From assembly GCA_902611815.1 (NCBI GenBank), contig CACMAZ010000001.1:35430-99429 (forward strand): a stretch of 64,000 nt of DNA, written 5' to 3'. The translations under genes were made by a program, and so were the position numbers. The DNA is from an uncultured Pelagibacteraceae bacterium. Lineage in GTDB: Bacteria; Pseudomonadota; Alphaproteobacteria; Pelagibacterales; Pelagibacteraceae. Of this stretch, positions 8,484 through 17,642 are shown one piece after another (within the stretch, counting starts at the first letter, position 1; the number at the start of each line of letters is the position of its first letter). The notes beneath the pieces are model-generated. The model saw only the letters and a list, made by a program, of their open reading frames with translations. It had not been told where the DNA came from and searched no databases.

Positions 8484-8548
8484 AAATTATTTCATAATTC
8501 CAGAATAAAAAAACTTGATTAGTATAGTAAATGATTTAATGTAAAATT

Positions 8549-9064
8549 GTGAGAATTATAATTTTTATATCTGCATTACTTTTATTAAACTCATGTGCCA
8601 GCACTATGTCTGGTAATACACAGCCAGTTACAATTTCTACAAATGTTGCAAACGCAAAGTGTACACTAACTAATGAAAAAGGTTCTTGGTTAGCACAAGC
8701 ACCTGGCAGTGCTGTGGTCACAAATTCAAGAGAAAATTTATCTGTTAGATGTGAAAAAGAAGGGTATCAAACAGCAGTTGTTAGTGTGCCATCAAAACAT
8801 AAAGACTCAGCTACATGGGGAAATGTTATATTAGGTGGTGGGATAGGTTATATCTGGGATAGAAATACAGGGGCTGCATTTATATATCCATCAACAATAA
8901 ACTTGACTTTGGTTAAGAATGAAACATCAAACACAAATCAATCAACGGATGTTAAGTTATCAGGAAGCACCGTAGAACAACTGAAACAATTAAACGATTT
9001 ATACAAATCAGGTATATTGACTGAAAAAGAATTTACTAAAGCCAAAAAAAAATTATTAAATTAA
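8549..9064 (+). CDS. Lipoprotein with C-terminal SHOCT domain
   Basis: A 171-residue lipoprotein starting at GTG (8549). The N-terminal signal ends in the lipobox LLNSCAS, so Cys16 should be lipidated. The middle part (PVTISTNVANAKCTLTNEKGSW, GYQTAVVSV) resembles PEGA-like beta-sandwich carbohydrate or surface domains. A GGGIGYIWDRNTGAAFIYP glycine-rich stretch follows, as in small outer-membrane-associated lipoproteins. The last 30 residues (VEQLKQLNDLYKSGILTEKEF) form a SHOCT short helical domain. No good SD precedes the GTG. A CTTGAT/TAATGT pair about 6-35 bases upstream could give a leaderless transcript. Convergent with the hisD-like gene. Confidence 0.7.
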   Translation: MRIIIFISALLLLNSCASTMSGNTQPVTISTNVANAKCTLTNEKGSWLAQAPGSAVVTNSRENLSVRCEKEGYQTAVVSVPSKHKDSATWGNVILGGGIGYIWDRNTGAAFIYPSTINLTLVKNETSNTNQSTDVKLSGSTVEQLKQLNDLYKSGILTEKEFTKAKKKLLN

Positions 9065-9108
9065 ATCTTTAAAACTCAAAACTTAGCTAGTCAGCGCTTT
9101 GTAAAAAA

Positions 9109-10398
9109 TTATTCGTTTGAATATCCGTATTTACGTAATCTTACATCACCAGTTCTTGCATGAGCTTCCATGCCTTCATATCTTGAAATCCTAGCAGCTG
9201 CAGAACCAACTTCTTTTGTAGATTCTTTTGTCATTCTTTGAAAACTTAATGTTTTTATAAATTTACCAACGAACAACCCACCAGTATATTTACCAGCACC
9301 CTTAGTTGGTAATATATGATTGGTGCCAGAACATTTATCACCATAAGCAACAGTTGTTTCTTCCCCAATAAATAACGAACCGTAGTTTTTTAATCTCTCA
9401 TGAAACCATTCAAGATTTTTGGTTTGTATCTCTAAATGTTCAGGTGCATAATCGTCACTCACTTTCACCATTTCTTCATCCGTATCGCATAAAACAACTT
9501 CACCGTAATCTCTCCAAGCAGCCTCTGCACTTAACCTTGGAACTTCTGGAAGTTTCTCTATTAATTCTGGAACTCGTTTCATTACTTCATCTGCAATTTT
9601 TTGGCTTGTTGTGTATAACCAACATGGAGAATTATATCCGTGTTCAGCCTGACCAACTAAATCAACAGCCACAATTTCTGGATCTGCAGTTTCATCTGCA
9701 ATAATTCCAATTTCTGTTGGGCCAGCGAATAAATCAATTCCAACTTTTCCAAATAAAATTCTTTTAGCTTCAGCAACAAATTGATTTCCAGGACCAACTA
9801 AAATATCAGCTGGAGCATTTCCAAACATACCATACGTCATTGCGGCAATAGCTGGAACTCCACCAAGATTTAAAATTACATCAGCGCCACATAAATTTGC
9901 TGTATAAATTATAGAAGGGTGGGCACCAATTCCTTCTTTAGGGGGACAACAGGCAATAATATTTTTAACACCAGCAACTTTTGCAGTTGTAACACTCATT
10001 ACTGCAGATGCTATATGAGCGTATCTACCACCTGGGATATAACAACCCGCAGTATTAACAGGTACTAACTTTTGACCAGCGTATAATCCGTTTGATAATT
10101 CAACTTCAAAATCTTTTCCATAGTTTGCAAGTTGTGCTTCTGCAAATTTACGAACTCTATCATATGAAAATTTAATATCGTCTTTAGTTTTTTGATCTAA
10201 ATTTTTATTTATTTCCTCTATTTTTTCTTTTGAAACAATTATTTCTCCATCATATTTATCAAATTTTTTAGTTAATTCTTTACAGCCTTCTTCTTTTGAT
10301 TTTTCTAATTCTTTTAAAAGATTTTGAACTATATCTTTTGTTTTAGTGTCATCTGTTGATGCAGTTTTAGATGCTTTTTTTAAATATTTAATTGTCAT
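9109..10398 (-). CDS. HisD-family dehydrogenase, probably sulfopropanediol (HpsN-like)
   Basis: A 429-residue zinc/NAD dehydrogenase of the histidinol dehydrogenase family. The Zn ligands are present: Gln and His in VGQAEHGYNSP, Asp in AYGDKCSGTNHILPT, and His in YEGMEAHARTGD. NTAGCYIPGGRYAHIASAVM and GPGNQFVAEAKR match the NAD-binding halves. It is not in a his operon. It is the last gene of a minus-strand operon with phosphotransacetylase-like and malate/lactate-type dehydrogenase genes, close to a taurine-type ABC transporter. This is the context expected of HpsN, a HisD paralog that oxidises 2,3-dihydroxypropane-1-sulfonate to sulfolactate (established family knowledge). The substrate is inferred, and true HisD function is less likely. 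Confidence 0.75.
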   Translation of the reverse strand: MTIKYLKKASKTASTDDTKTKDIVQNLLKELEKSKEEGCKELTKKFDKYDGEIIVSKEKIEEINKNLDQKTKDDIKFSYDRVRKFAEAQLANYGKDFEVELSNGLYAGQKLVPVNTAGCYIPGGRYAHIASAVMSVTTAKVAGVKNIIACCPPKEGIGAHPSIIYTANLCGADVILNLGGVPAIAAMTYGMFGNAPADILVGPGNQFVAEAKRILFGKVGIDLFAGPTEIGIIADETADPEIVAVDLVGQAEHGYNSPCWLYTTSQKIADEVMKRVPELIEKLPEVPRLSAEAAWRDYGEVVLCDTDEEMVKVSDDYAPEHLEIQTKNLEWFHERLKNYGSLFIGEETTVAYGDKCSGTNHILPTKGAGKYTGGLFVGKFIKTLSFQRMTKESTKEVGSAAARISRYEGMEAHARTGDVRLRKYGYSNE

Positions 10399-10422
10399 TT
10401 ATTTTAAATTTATATTGTTTTA

Positions 10423-11334
10423 TTAATCTAATGCAACAACTGCAGCAGCAATAGAAGCTAATCTGGCCGTTGCTTCATCCGATCTACTAGTTATGACCAC
10501 TGGTACTTTTCCTCCAATTACAACACCAGCTGCACAAGCTCCCATAAAATAAATCATCATTTTTACTAAAGCATTTCCACTTTCAACACTAGGTACTAAA
10601 AGAACATCAGCATCTCCTGCAACTACATTTTTAATCCCTTTAATTTCAGCAGATTTTTTTGAAATACAGTTATCAAAAGCCAAAGGACCAAATACATCCG
10701 CATCTAAACCTTCTTTTTTTGAAATTTCAGTAATTTCTTTTGCCTCCATTGAACTTTGAATACTATCTAAAACTTCTTCTGTTGCTGACAATACAGCAAC
10801 CTTTGGTCTGTTATTTCCAATTCTTTTTGAAAAATCTATAACGTTTTTTAATATATGCATTTTTGTTTTTACATTAGGTAAAACGTTTAAGGCACCATCA
10901 GTGATTATTAATGGCTTATCATCTTTTTCTAATGTCATATGCCAAACATGACTTAATCTGGTTTTGCCAAGAAGCTTGTACTCTCTTTTTAAAACTTCTT
11001 TCATCAATATATCAGTATGAATATGACCCTTTACTATAATCTTAACTTTGCCCTGCATTGCAAGTTTAGCAGCTACTGCTGCTGTATTGTTTTCTACAGG
11101 TTCATGAATTACCTCAAATCCTGAAATATCAAATTGAATTTCATTAGCACATTTTTGAATTTGATCTTTATCACCAATAAATATTGGTTTGATTAAATCC
11201 TCTTTAACAGCGTCCATTACAGATTGCATTGGAAGAGGTTTTCCAGCATTAACAATTGCAGCTGTTGCTCCTTTCTTTTTTAAAGACGCATCCAGTAAAT
11301 TGTTTGGACAAATTATTTGTTTATTAGAAAGCAT
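10423..11334 (-). CDS. pta: Phosphate acetyl/butyryltransferase family protein
   Basis: A 303-residue protein of the Pta/Ptb (PTA_PTB) family. Features are IFIGDKDQIQK near the N-terminus, KIIVKGHIHTDILMKEVL, a TRLSHVWHM segment, the LIITDGALNVLPN loop, and the glycine-rich C-terminal MGACAAGVVIGGKVPVVITSRSDE, which binds CoA/phosphate. It would interconvert acetyl phosphate and acetyl-CoA. In sulfonate catabolism this short Pta usually handles the acetyl phosphate released by sulfoacetaldehyde acetyltransferase (Xsc). No xsc is present in this window. It overlaps the upstream dehydrogenase gene by 11 bases, indicating translational coupling. Confidence 0.83.
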   Translation of the reverse strand: MLSNKQIICPNNLLDASLKKKGATAAIVNAGKPLPMQSVMDAVKEDLIKPIFIGDKDQIQKCANEIQFDISGFEVIHEPVENNTAAVAAKLAMQGKVKIIVKGHIHTDILMKEVLKREYKLLGKTRLSHVWHMTLEKDDKPLIITDGALNVLPNVKTKMHILKNVIDFSKRIGNNRPKVAVLSATEEVLDSIQSSMEAKEITEISKKEGLDADVFGPLAFDNCISKKSAEIKGIKNVVAGDADVLLVPSVESGNALVKMMIYFMGACAAGVVIGGKVPVVITSRSDEATARLASIAAAVVALD

Positions 11335-12334
11335 TAAGTTTTCTTAAATCTTCCATAATACTTTTTGGTATTGGAATATTCTTTTTCATATTTTTTTTAT
11401 ATCTTTTTTTTGTACCTTCACCAGGAAAATTTATTTCTTTAACTCCTTTAATTTTTGGTAATTTCTTTATAATTCTTATGTTCTCTTTAATTCTTTTTAT
11501 ATAATTGCTTCCAATAAAAATATTTGGTTTTACCGCCATAAATAAATGTCCAACATTTTGTGGTCCTTTAAAATCATCAAATGGGTCTCTCACTTTACCT
11601 CCATGATTTGCACCTGTCATAACTCCGCTTAATATATCTACCATCCAAGCTAAACCTGAACCTCTAAATCCTGCAATAGGTAGCTGCACACCTTTAAGAG
11701 CTTTGATCGGATCTGTAGTTGGCTTTCCATTTTCATCTAAAGCTACCCCTAAAGGAATTTTGTGACCTAATTTAGCCGCAACTCTTATTTTACCTCTGTT
11801 AATCATTGATACTGATGTGTCTAATATAAATGGAACTTTGCCGCCTGAGGGTGTTCCAAAACAAATTGGATTTGTTCCAAATAAAGCTTTCTTTGCCCCA
11901 TAAGGCGCGATGGCTGCTGGCGCATTAGTAAAACACCACACCATTAAATTTTTTTTAACAGCTTGTTCAACAAAATAACTAGACAAACCATAGTGACCAG
12001 AATTTTTCACACCAACCATTCCAATTCCAGTTTTTTTTGTGTTTTTTATCAGTGTCTTAATAGCAATATCAGCTGCGACAAACCCAATAGAATCATTTGC
12101 ATCTATATGTGAGATAGATTGTGATATTTTTTTGATTTTTATTTTCGGTTTTGGATTAATAACTCTCTTTTTAATTCGATCACAATACATCTTCATTCGA
12201 GATAAACCATGACCATATGCACCAACTAATTCAGCATTAATCAATGCTTTTGAACAAATTTTTGAATGTTGAATGCTCAAACCGTATTTTGTAAATATCT
12301 TTTCTAATAGCTTATTTATTTTATTATAATGCAA
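11324..12334 (-). CDS. Malate/L-lactate-type dehydrogenase, possible sulfolactate dehydrogenase (SlcC/ComC-like)
   Basis: A 336-residue NAD(P)-dependent oxidoreductase of the Ldh_2 family. Conserved elements are AYGHGLSRMKMY near the N-terminus, VKNSGHYGLSSYF with the catalytic histidine, APYGAKKALFGTNPICFGTP, FILDTSVS and a FRGSGLAWMVDILSGVMTGA loop. Members oxidise malate, lactate, ureidoglycolate or (R)-sulfolactate. The operon with HpsN-like and Pta genes near a taurine-type transporter favours sulfolactate (inference). It is the first gene of the operon and starts at ATG 12334, after a 39-base gap from the upstream membrane protein gene. C-terminal residues are unusually Lys-rich. Confidence 0.78.
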   Translation of the reverse strand: MHYNKINKLLEKIFTKYGLSIQHSKICSKALINAELVGAYGHGLSRMKMYCDRIKKRVINPKPKIKIKKISQSISHIDANDSIGFVAADIAIKTLIKNTKKTGIGMVGVKNSGHYGLSSYFVEQAVKKNLMVWCFTNAPAAIAPYGAKKALFGTNPICFGTPSGGKVPFILDTSVSMINRGKIRVAAKLGHKIPLGVALDENGKPTTDPIKALKGVQLPIAGFRGSGLAWMVDILSGVMTGANHGGKVRDPFDDFKGPQNVGHLFMAVKPNIFIGSNYIKRIKENIRIIKKLPKIKGVKEINFPGEGTKKRYKKNMKKNIPIPKSIMEDLRKLNAF

Positions 12335-12373
12335 ATTAACCTTTCAGTATAATTTTGTAATTTAAGATTTTTT

Positions 12374-13603
12374 TCACAATACATTAATTAGTTTTATTTT
12401 TTTATAATATTCCTTAATAATTATAACAATTATTGATGTTATAAATGCAACTACAAGAAAGTCTAATATACCTTTTATTAAACTTACTAATAAGAAGGGA
12501 AATGAATAGAATCTAACATAATTTACATGATAGAAACTATCGGAAATATTAAAATATCCATAAACAAATTGAAAAATAAATTTCACTACGAACAGTAATA
12601 ACAAAATCTTTATATAAGAAATCTTTTTATTAAAAAATAAATCATTTATGAAAGGCAACATAAGTATAAAAAAAGCTTCTCTATATAAATAATTTGAAAA
12701 AAAAATATAACACAAAACGATAGTTAAACCAGAAACAAAAAATAATTTTAGTTTATTTGATTCTAGATCTAAAAATTCTGTAATATTTTCACGATTTAAA
12801 TAAAAAATTATTTTTTTAATTAAAAAGTAAAAGAAACCTAAAATAATAGGTAAGGAAATTATATAATTTATATCTAGAGCATACTTTAAAATTTTTGAAA
12901 AACTTTTAATAGAGAATAAAAAATGCAATCCTGCTTTTCCACCTGTGGAAGTTAATACATAAAAATATTCATCTAAATTTAAAAGAATATATGTCAATGA
13001 TGTAAGTGATATGAATAAAAAAATACAAATTAAATTTTTTTTAGACCTTTTTAAGTTTTCAATAAAAATATTAATTCCAAAAATAAAAGGGTAAATTTTC
13101 GTTAATCCTAAGAAAATAATTGTAATCCAGTTTAAAAGAAAAAATCTATTATAAATAATAAATACTAATAATAAAAATATAAATACATCAAAATTCATTC
13201 TTTCCAGTAATAAAAAAACAGCTGGATTGTAAATAAATATAAAGAGAATAGATGACTGAATTAAATTCTTTGGATTATTAACAAGTATACTTGAAACAAT
13301 AAATATAAGATAAGTAATATAAGGTAAAAATTTAATATAAAAAATCTCTAGCTTTTCATTAAATGGAATTAAGAAAAGAGTTGGGCCATAATTTGTCTTT
13401 ACAAAATTACATGAATTGTCTTCAAAAACTTTAAAACCTTCGTAATTACATTTAAGCCAGAGAATATTTAATTTAAGATCACCAAAAATTGTTTGGGCTT
13501 TAAATATATTCCACATATTCGAATATAAAAAAAAATAATATAATGGAATTAATAATAACGATAAAAAAATACTATACTTAAAATTTTTTAAATATAATTG
13601 CAT
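12374..13603 (-). CDS. Polytopic membrane protein, GT87-like glycosyltransferase candidate
   Basis: A 409-residue inner-membrane protein with roughly ten hydrophobic segments. The first periplasmic loop has acidic residues and NYGPTLFLIPF. The segment LLLERMNFDVFIFLLLVF resembles the E-R-x-N loop seen in GT87-type polyprenol-dependent mannosyltransferases, and GLTKIYPFIFG resembles the K-x-Y/F-P motif of that group. This resemblance is weak and by eye only. It lies directly upstream of the Ldh_2 gene and downstream of a polyprenol-phosphate GT2 gene (12 bases). That pairing is typical of GT2 plus GT-C modules that move sugars across the membrane on undecaprenyl phosphate. Confidence 0.55.
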   Translation of the reverse strand: MQLYLKNFKYSIFLSLLLIPLYYFFLYSNMWNIFKAQTIFGDLKLNILWLKCNYEGFKVFEDNSCNFVKTNYGPTLFLIPFNEKLEIFYIKFLPYITYLIFIVSSILVNNPKNLIQSSILFIFIYNPAVFLLLERMNFDVFIFLLLVFIIYNRFFLLNWITIIFLGLTKIYPFIFGINIFIENLKRSKKNLICIFLFISLTSLTYILLNLDEYFYVLTSTGGKAGLHFLFSIKSFSKILKYALDINYIISLPIILGFFYFLIKKIIFYLNRENITEFLDLESNKLKLFFVSGLTIVLCYIFFSNYLYREAFFILMLPFINDLFFNKKISYIKILLLLFVVKFIFQFVYGYFNISDSFYHVNYVRFYSFPFLLVSLIKGILDFLVVAFITSIIVIIIKEYYKKIKLINVL

Positions 13604-13615
13604 TAATCAAAGTAA

Positions 13616-14542
13616 TTAATCTTCTGTAATTTCTGATATTATTGCGTTAGGTCTTTTTTTAATTTCTAAAAAAATTCTTCCTAAGTATTCACCAAAAATT
13701 GCTAAAATAAAAAATAAGATTGAATTGAAAAATAATATTGTCATTATCAAGCTTGTCCATCCCTGAACTGTTTGACCATCAAAATAACTTTTTAAAGTAT
13801 AAACCACCAATAATAGCAGAATTACTAAAGAAATTATGCAAATGTAATAAGATATTTTAAGAGGAAAATTTGAAAAACTTAACATTCCATCCAAAGTTAA
13901 GTTTAACATTTTTTTTAAATTATAACTTGACTCTCCTCTTCTTCTCTCATCTCTTGCATATTCAATTGGTATTTGTTTAAACCCAGTCCATGGAACAAGA
14001 CCTCTAATAAACGGATCAGCCTCATTTAACCTAAGCAAGTTTTTAACTATTTTTTCATCTATAAGTCTAAAATCTCCAGCATCAAAAGGTATTTTAGTAT
14101 ATGAAAGTTTATTAAAAACCCTATAAAAAATTGATGCAGTTATCTTTTTAAAAAAGGTATCTTTTCTAGAAATTCTTTTTCCATAAACACAATTTGCTTT
14201 TTCATTAATTAATTTGTTCTTCATTTCTTCAAGGAGTTCGGGAGGATCTTGCAAATCAGCATCAATAATCAAAGTTAAATCACTTTTACAATATTTTAAT
14301 CCTGTCATAACAGCATTTTGATGACCAAAATTTCTGGATAGCCTGATCCCTAAAATTTTATTTTTAAATTTTTTGGATAATAAATTAATTTCCTGCCAAC
14401 TATTATCTGTTGATCCATCATCAATAAAAATTATTTTGTATAAATCTATATCAATTTTATCAAATATTTTTAAAAACCTGTTTGAAATTTCCGCTATATT
14501 TTTTTCTTCATTATGACAAGGTATTACTATTGAAATATTCAT
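13616..14542 (-). CDS. GT2 polyprenol-phosphate glycosyltransferase (DPM1/ArnC/GtrB-like)
   Basis: A 308-residue family 2 transferase. The GT-A domain starts ISIVIPCHNEEKNIAEI, has DDGSTDNSW, the nucleotide/metal motif DADLQDPPELL, and a RDERRRGESSYNLKKM stretch. Two C-terminal membrane helices (ISYYICIISLVILLLLVV and SLIMTILFFNSILFFILAIF) and GRIFLEIKKRP are the hallmark of the GtrB/ArnC/DPMS group. It should transfer a sugar from a nucleotide donor to undecaprenyl phosphate on the cytoplasmic face. It is coupled with the downstream polytopic protein, which probably uses the lipid-linked sugar. It is first in its operon, with a 131-base gap upstream in which I see no other gene. Confidence 0.88.
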   Translation of the reverse strand: MNISIVIPCHNEEKNIAEISNRFLKIFDKIDIDLYKIIFIDDGSTDNSWQEINLLSKKFKNKILGIRLSRNFGHQNAVMTGLKYCKSDLTLIIDADLQDPPELLEEMKNKLINEKANCVYGKRISRKDTFFKKITASIFYRVFNKLSYTKIPFDAGDFRLIDEKIVKNLLRLNEADPFIRGLVPWTGFKQIPIEYARDERRRGESSYNLKKMLNLTLDGMLSFSNFPLKISYYICIISLVILLLLVVYTLKSYFDGQTVQGWTSLIMTILFFNSILFFILAIFGEYLGRIFLEIKKRPNAIISEITED

Positions 14543-14673
14543 ATTAACTTTGCTTTAAACATTTTTTAAGTATCTTTTGTTAAGATTGCAATCCTTATAT
14601 ACTCGCTTTCCAATATTTAAGTATTTTTTAGTGGGAAATTTGAATGAAGATTTTTTTTTCATTGAATAAGTCA

Positions 14674-15735
14674 TTACTTTTTTTCCATCAACCATAAACC
14701 TTCATTACTAAGAAAATAAATTTTACCATTTTCAGGATGAAGTTGTATGTCCCTAATTCTTCCGATTTTTCTTTTAAATATGACTTCTTCTTTGACATTA
14801 TCTAAGTTGGAAAAATCAAGTTTTCTTAGCGACATGTCTTTTAGAGAAGTAATTAGAGCATGACCATTCCACTCTTTAAATTCTTCACCTTTATATATTG
14901 TTATTGCACTTGTTGCAATTGAAGGCACCCAGTATTTGATTGCTTTTGTATAGCCAGGTAACCACTTTGGTCCAATCTTAGTTCCACTGTAATTTGTTCC
15001 ACCCCAACCAAGAACTTTCCAACCATAGTTTTCTCCTTTTTTAATTTCACCAAACCAATCACCACCTCTTGCTCCATGGTTACTTGCATAAATTTTTTGA
15101 TCAAAAGGGTTTAATGTTAAACCTTGTGGGTTTCTAACACCTATTTGAAAAATTTCAGGTAGCCAATCTTTTTTATCAATAAATTTTGGATTATCTTTTG
15201 GAATACTTCCATCGGTATTAATTCTAATTATACTTCCAGGATGTTTTGTTGGATCTTGAGCTATCATTCCTTCGCCTCTTTCACCAACCGATGCAAAAAG
15301 ATAATTGTCTTTGATAGCCAATCTTGACCCGAAGTGATATCCAGAATTTATTGGTGGAAATGCAACAAATATATTTTTAAAATCTATTTGATTTTTATTG
15401 AAATTACCCCTTGCAACGGAAGTTGTTGTTTTTGATTTTCCATGATCTTCAGAATAACTTACCCAAACTACTCCATCTTTATATAAGATATCTAGCAAAC
15501 CACCTTGACCATCTTCTAACACTTTTAAGTTATGTTTAACTTCAGTTATAGAACCAGTTTCGATATTAATTAATTTTAAATTACCAGATACTTCAGTTAA
15601 AAGTATTTCATTATTAGATACAAATGTGGATCCCCAAGGACTTCTAAAATCAGCAATCTTTTTAAAATTTAATTCTGCTGCTTCAGATGAAACTGAGAAT
15701 AGAAATATAAAAAATATTATCCTTTTCCACGCCAT
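14674..15735 (-). CDS. PQQ-type aldose sugar dehydrogenase-like protein, exported
   Basis: A 353-residue periplasmic six-bladed propeller protein of the soluble glucose dehydrogenase/YliI (PF07995) family. The N-terminus is a signal peptide (RIIFFIFLFSVSSEA). Motifs include FRSPWGSTFVSNN, GQGGLLDILY, HFGSRLAIKDNYLFASVGERGE, ARGGDWFGEIKKGENYGWKVLG and RNPQGLTLNPF, containing conserved residues that line the PQQ/calcium site. It would oxidise aldoses and pass electrons to the respiratory chain. The start overlaps the end of the upstream permease gene by 19 bases, so it is the last gene of the tauABC-type operon. Whether it really acts with that transporter is unknown. Confidence 0.85.
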   Translation of the reverse strand: MAWKRIIFFIFLFSVSSEAAELNFKKIADFRSPWGSTFVSNNEILLTEVSGNLKLINIETGSITEVKHNLKVLEDGQGGLLDILYKDGVVWVSYSEDHGKSKTTTSVARGNFNKNQIDFKNIFVAFPPINSGYHFGSRLAIKDNYLFASVGERGEGMIAQDPTKHPGSIIRINTDGSIPKDNPKFIDKKDWLPEIFQIGVRNPQGLTLNPFDQKIYASNHGARGGDWFGEIKKGENYGWKVLGWGGTNYSGTKIGPKWLPGYTKAIKYWVPSIATSAITIYKGEEFKEWNGHALITSLKDMSLRKLDFSNLDNVKEEVIFKRKIGRIRDIQLHPENGKIYFLSNEGLWLMEKK

Positions 15736-17642
15736 GGTATTGTTTTATCTATTATTTTTCTCAATGTAACATCGAATAATAGTCCCAGCATACCCATAAT
15801 AAATATGGTTATCCAAATAACTTCATATTGAAAATATTTTTTTGCAACATTTTCTACAAATCCTATACCAGTAGTTCCTGCTAAGAACTCTGCTGCAACC
15901 AATGTTCCCCAACACATTCCAACTGCAACTCTAATTCCTGTTAAAATTTCAGGTAAGGAGTTTGGAAATATTACATACCTCAATATTTGTTTCTTTGATG
16001 CTCCAAGCGAGTGAGCAGCATGAATTTTTGATAATTGAGTTCCAGATGCACCAGCTCTTGCAGAAATAATCATAATAGATAGCGAAACCATAAATAATAA
16101 AAATACTTTTCCAGTATTATCTATTCCAAGAACTGAAATAATAAGTGGAGCCCATGCTAAAGGTGGTACTGGTCTATAAAGCTCAATCAATGGATCAAAG
16201 AAACCTTTTGCAAACCGATTTAATCCCATAAATAAACCTAAAGGAACACCAATTAAAATTCCAAAGACTAAACCTAAAAATACTCTTAAAAAAGAGTCCC
16301 AGATATGTCCATAAGGCACTGGAATTTTGAACAATTTAAAGTCACCTGTAACAACTTTTAAAACTTTCCCTTTAAAGTTTTGTTTAACAACACCATCAGA
16401 TGAATGAACTGGGTATTCTCCTGGCAAAATATCTGCAATCCAGTCAGGTAAAATAAACCCAACTATTTTACTAACATCCATCATATCAATCCAAAGTAAT
16501 GGAATATTTTTGTAACCAACACTTGGTTTTGACATTAAGATAAACTTATTTAACGTATCAGATGGTTTTGGTAACCATCTACCAGATCCTTGCTCAGAAC
16601 AACTTGTTCCGCTTGAAACAATTGTTCCAGCAGGGAATAAAAATATATCAACAAATCTTAAACCACCTTGTTCTGCTTTTTGGAGATTATCAAATTCAAC
16701 AATTGCATTTTGCATTTCATTAAGAGCGCTTGGTGGATAAATACTTGCAAATTCTATTCTTCTTGCAATTTTAACAATATCTTTTGCATAGTTAGATGCT
16801 ATTTCTTCTGCATCACTTAAATCTTTTCTGTACGCTTTTATATCTTCTTTAAGTTGTTTAATTGAATTTTTAAATTGTGGATTATGATTTCTTAATTTAA
16901 AGAATTTATCATTAATAATTGTAAGCTCTTCTGCGGCAGCTTGGAATTTTAAACCTCTATCAGTTGCAGCAATTAAAGGGACTTCAATAGTATTTTCTAT
17001 AGATCCAGTTCCTGCTTGCACCTTTATAATACCCCAATCACCTTGTTCAGAAACTGCAATTTGTCTTGCACTTTTTTCATCAGGAGTTTCAAATGGATAA
17101 TCTTTCTTTTTAAAGTTTGAACTTAAAATCCTTAACTCATCAGTCATTTCTTTAATTTTTATCTTAGTATCCATCTCCATTAAATTTTCATTTGTAAGTA
17201 ATGGAATTAACTGAGATGTTTTATTTACAAATCCAACTAATGTAGTTTTTTGCTGTGAGTTTAATTGTTGTGAACCTTGTATTTCATTACTTATTTTACT
17301 TAAATTTTTATTTTCAATTTTTATAATAGAAGTACTTTTGAATTCTCTTTCCTCAATTGGGAATTGATATTTTAGTCCAAGTAAAGACTCATTAACTTTA
17401 GCAACCTGGCATAATTCATTTGCAGATTTTGGATAAAATCCTTTAGCGATATCCCACGAATAATAAAGCCAAACAAGTAGGATTGCACTACTTCCAACAA
17501 TAATCCAGTGAGTACCACCTTTAGCTCTTTCAGGATTACCAAAAACAGCATCAACTTTTTCTGTTTTAATTAATCTTCTCCCATAAAGAATACATCCAAC
17601 AATGGATACAAGAATTAAGATTGTTATAAATTGAGTAAACAT
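15717..17642 (-). CDS. TauC-type ABC permease with a large N-terminal extension
   Basis: A 641-residue permease. The C-terminal third (about residues 430-641) is a standard binding-protein-dependent permease domain, with VFGILIGVPLGLFMG, PVPPLAWAPLIISVLG and the EAA loop HSLGASKKQILRYVIFPNSLPEI that contacts the ATPase. Before it lie two N-terminal membrane helices (QFITILILVSIVGCI and IIVGSSAILLVWLYY) and about 330 residues of soluble, partly coiled-coil sequence (LKEDIKAYRKDLSDAEEIASNY). Ordinary TauC/SsuC proteins are 250-280 residues, so this is more than double. No internal start separates the parts and the frame is continuous. It abuts the ATPase gene at 17642 (1-base overlap). Confidence 0.88.
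   Translation of the reverse strand: MFTQFITILILVSIVGCILYGRRLIKTEKVDAVFGNPERAKGGTHWIIVGSSAILLVWLYYSWDIAKGFYPKSANELCQVAKVNESLLGLKYQFPIEEREFKSTSIIKIENKNLSKISNEIQGSQQLNSQQKTTLVGFVNKTSQLIPLLTNENLMEMDTKIKIKEMTDELRILSSNFKKKDYPFETPDEKSARQIAVSEQGDWGIIKVQAGTGSIENTIEVPLIAATDRGLKFQAAAEELTIINDKFFKLRNHNPQFKNSIKQLKEDIKAYRKDLSDAEEIASNYAKDIVKIARRIEFASIYPPSALNEMQNAIVEFDNLQKAEQGGLRFVDIFLFPAGTIVSSGTSCSEQGSGRWLPKPSDTLNKFILMSKPSVGYKNIPLLWIDMMDVSKIVGFILPDWIADILPGEYPVHSSDGVVKQNFKGKVLKVVTGDFKLFKIPVPYGHIWDSFLRVFLGLVFGILIGVPLGLFMGLNRFAKGFFDPLIELYRPVPPLAWAPLIISVLGIDNTGKVFLLFMVSLSIMIISARAGASGTQLSKIHAAHSLGASKKQILRYVIFPNSLPEILTGIRVAVGMCWGTLVAAEFLAGTTGIGFVENVAKKYFQYEVIWITIFIMGMLGLLFDVTLRKIIDKTIPWRGKG

Noticed and set aside
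9109-10398. hisD of histidine biosynthesis
   Set aside because: No other his gene is near and the operon partners are phosphotransacetylase- and Ldh_2-type genes. The Zn ligands are shared by HpsN-type paralogs, so context favours a different substrate.
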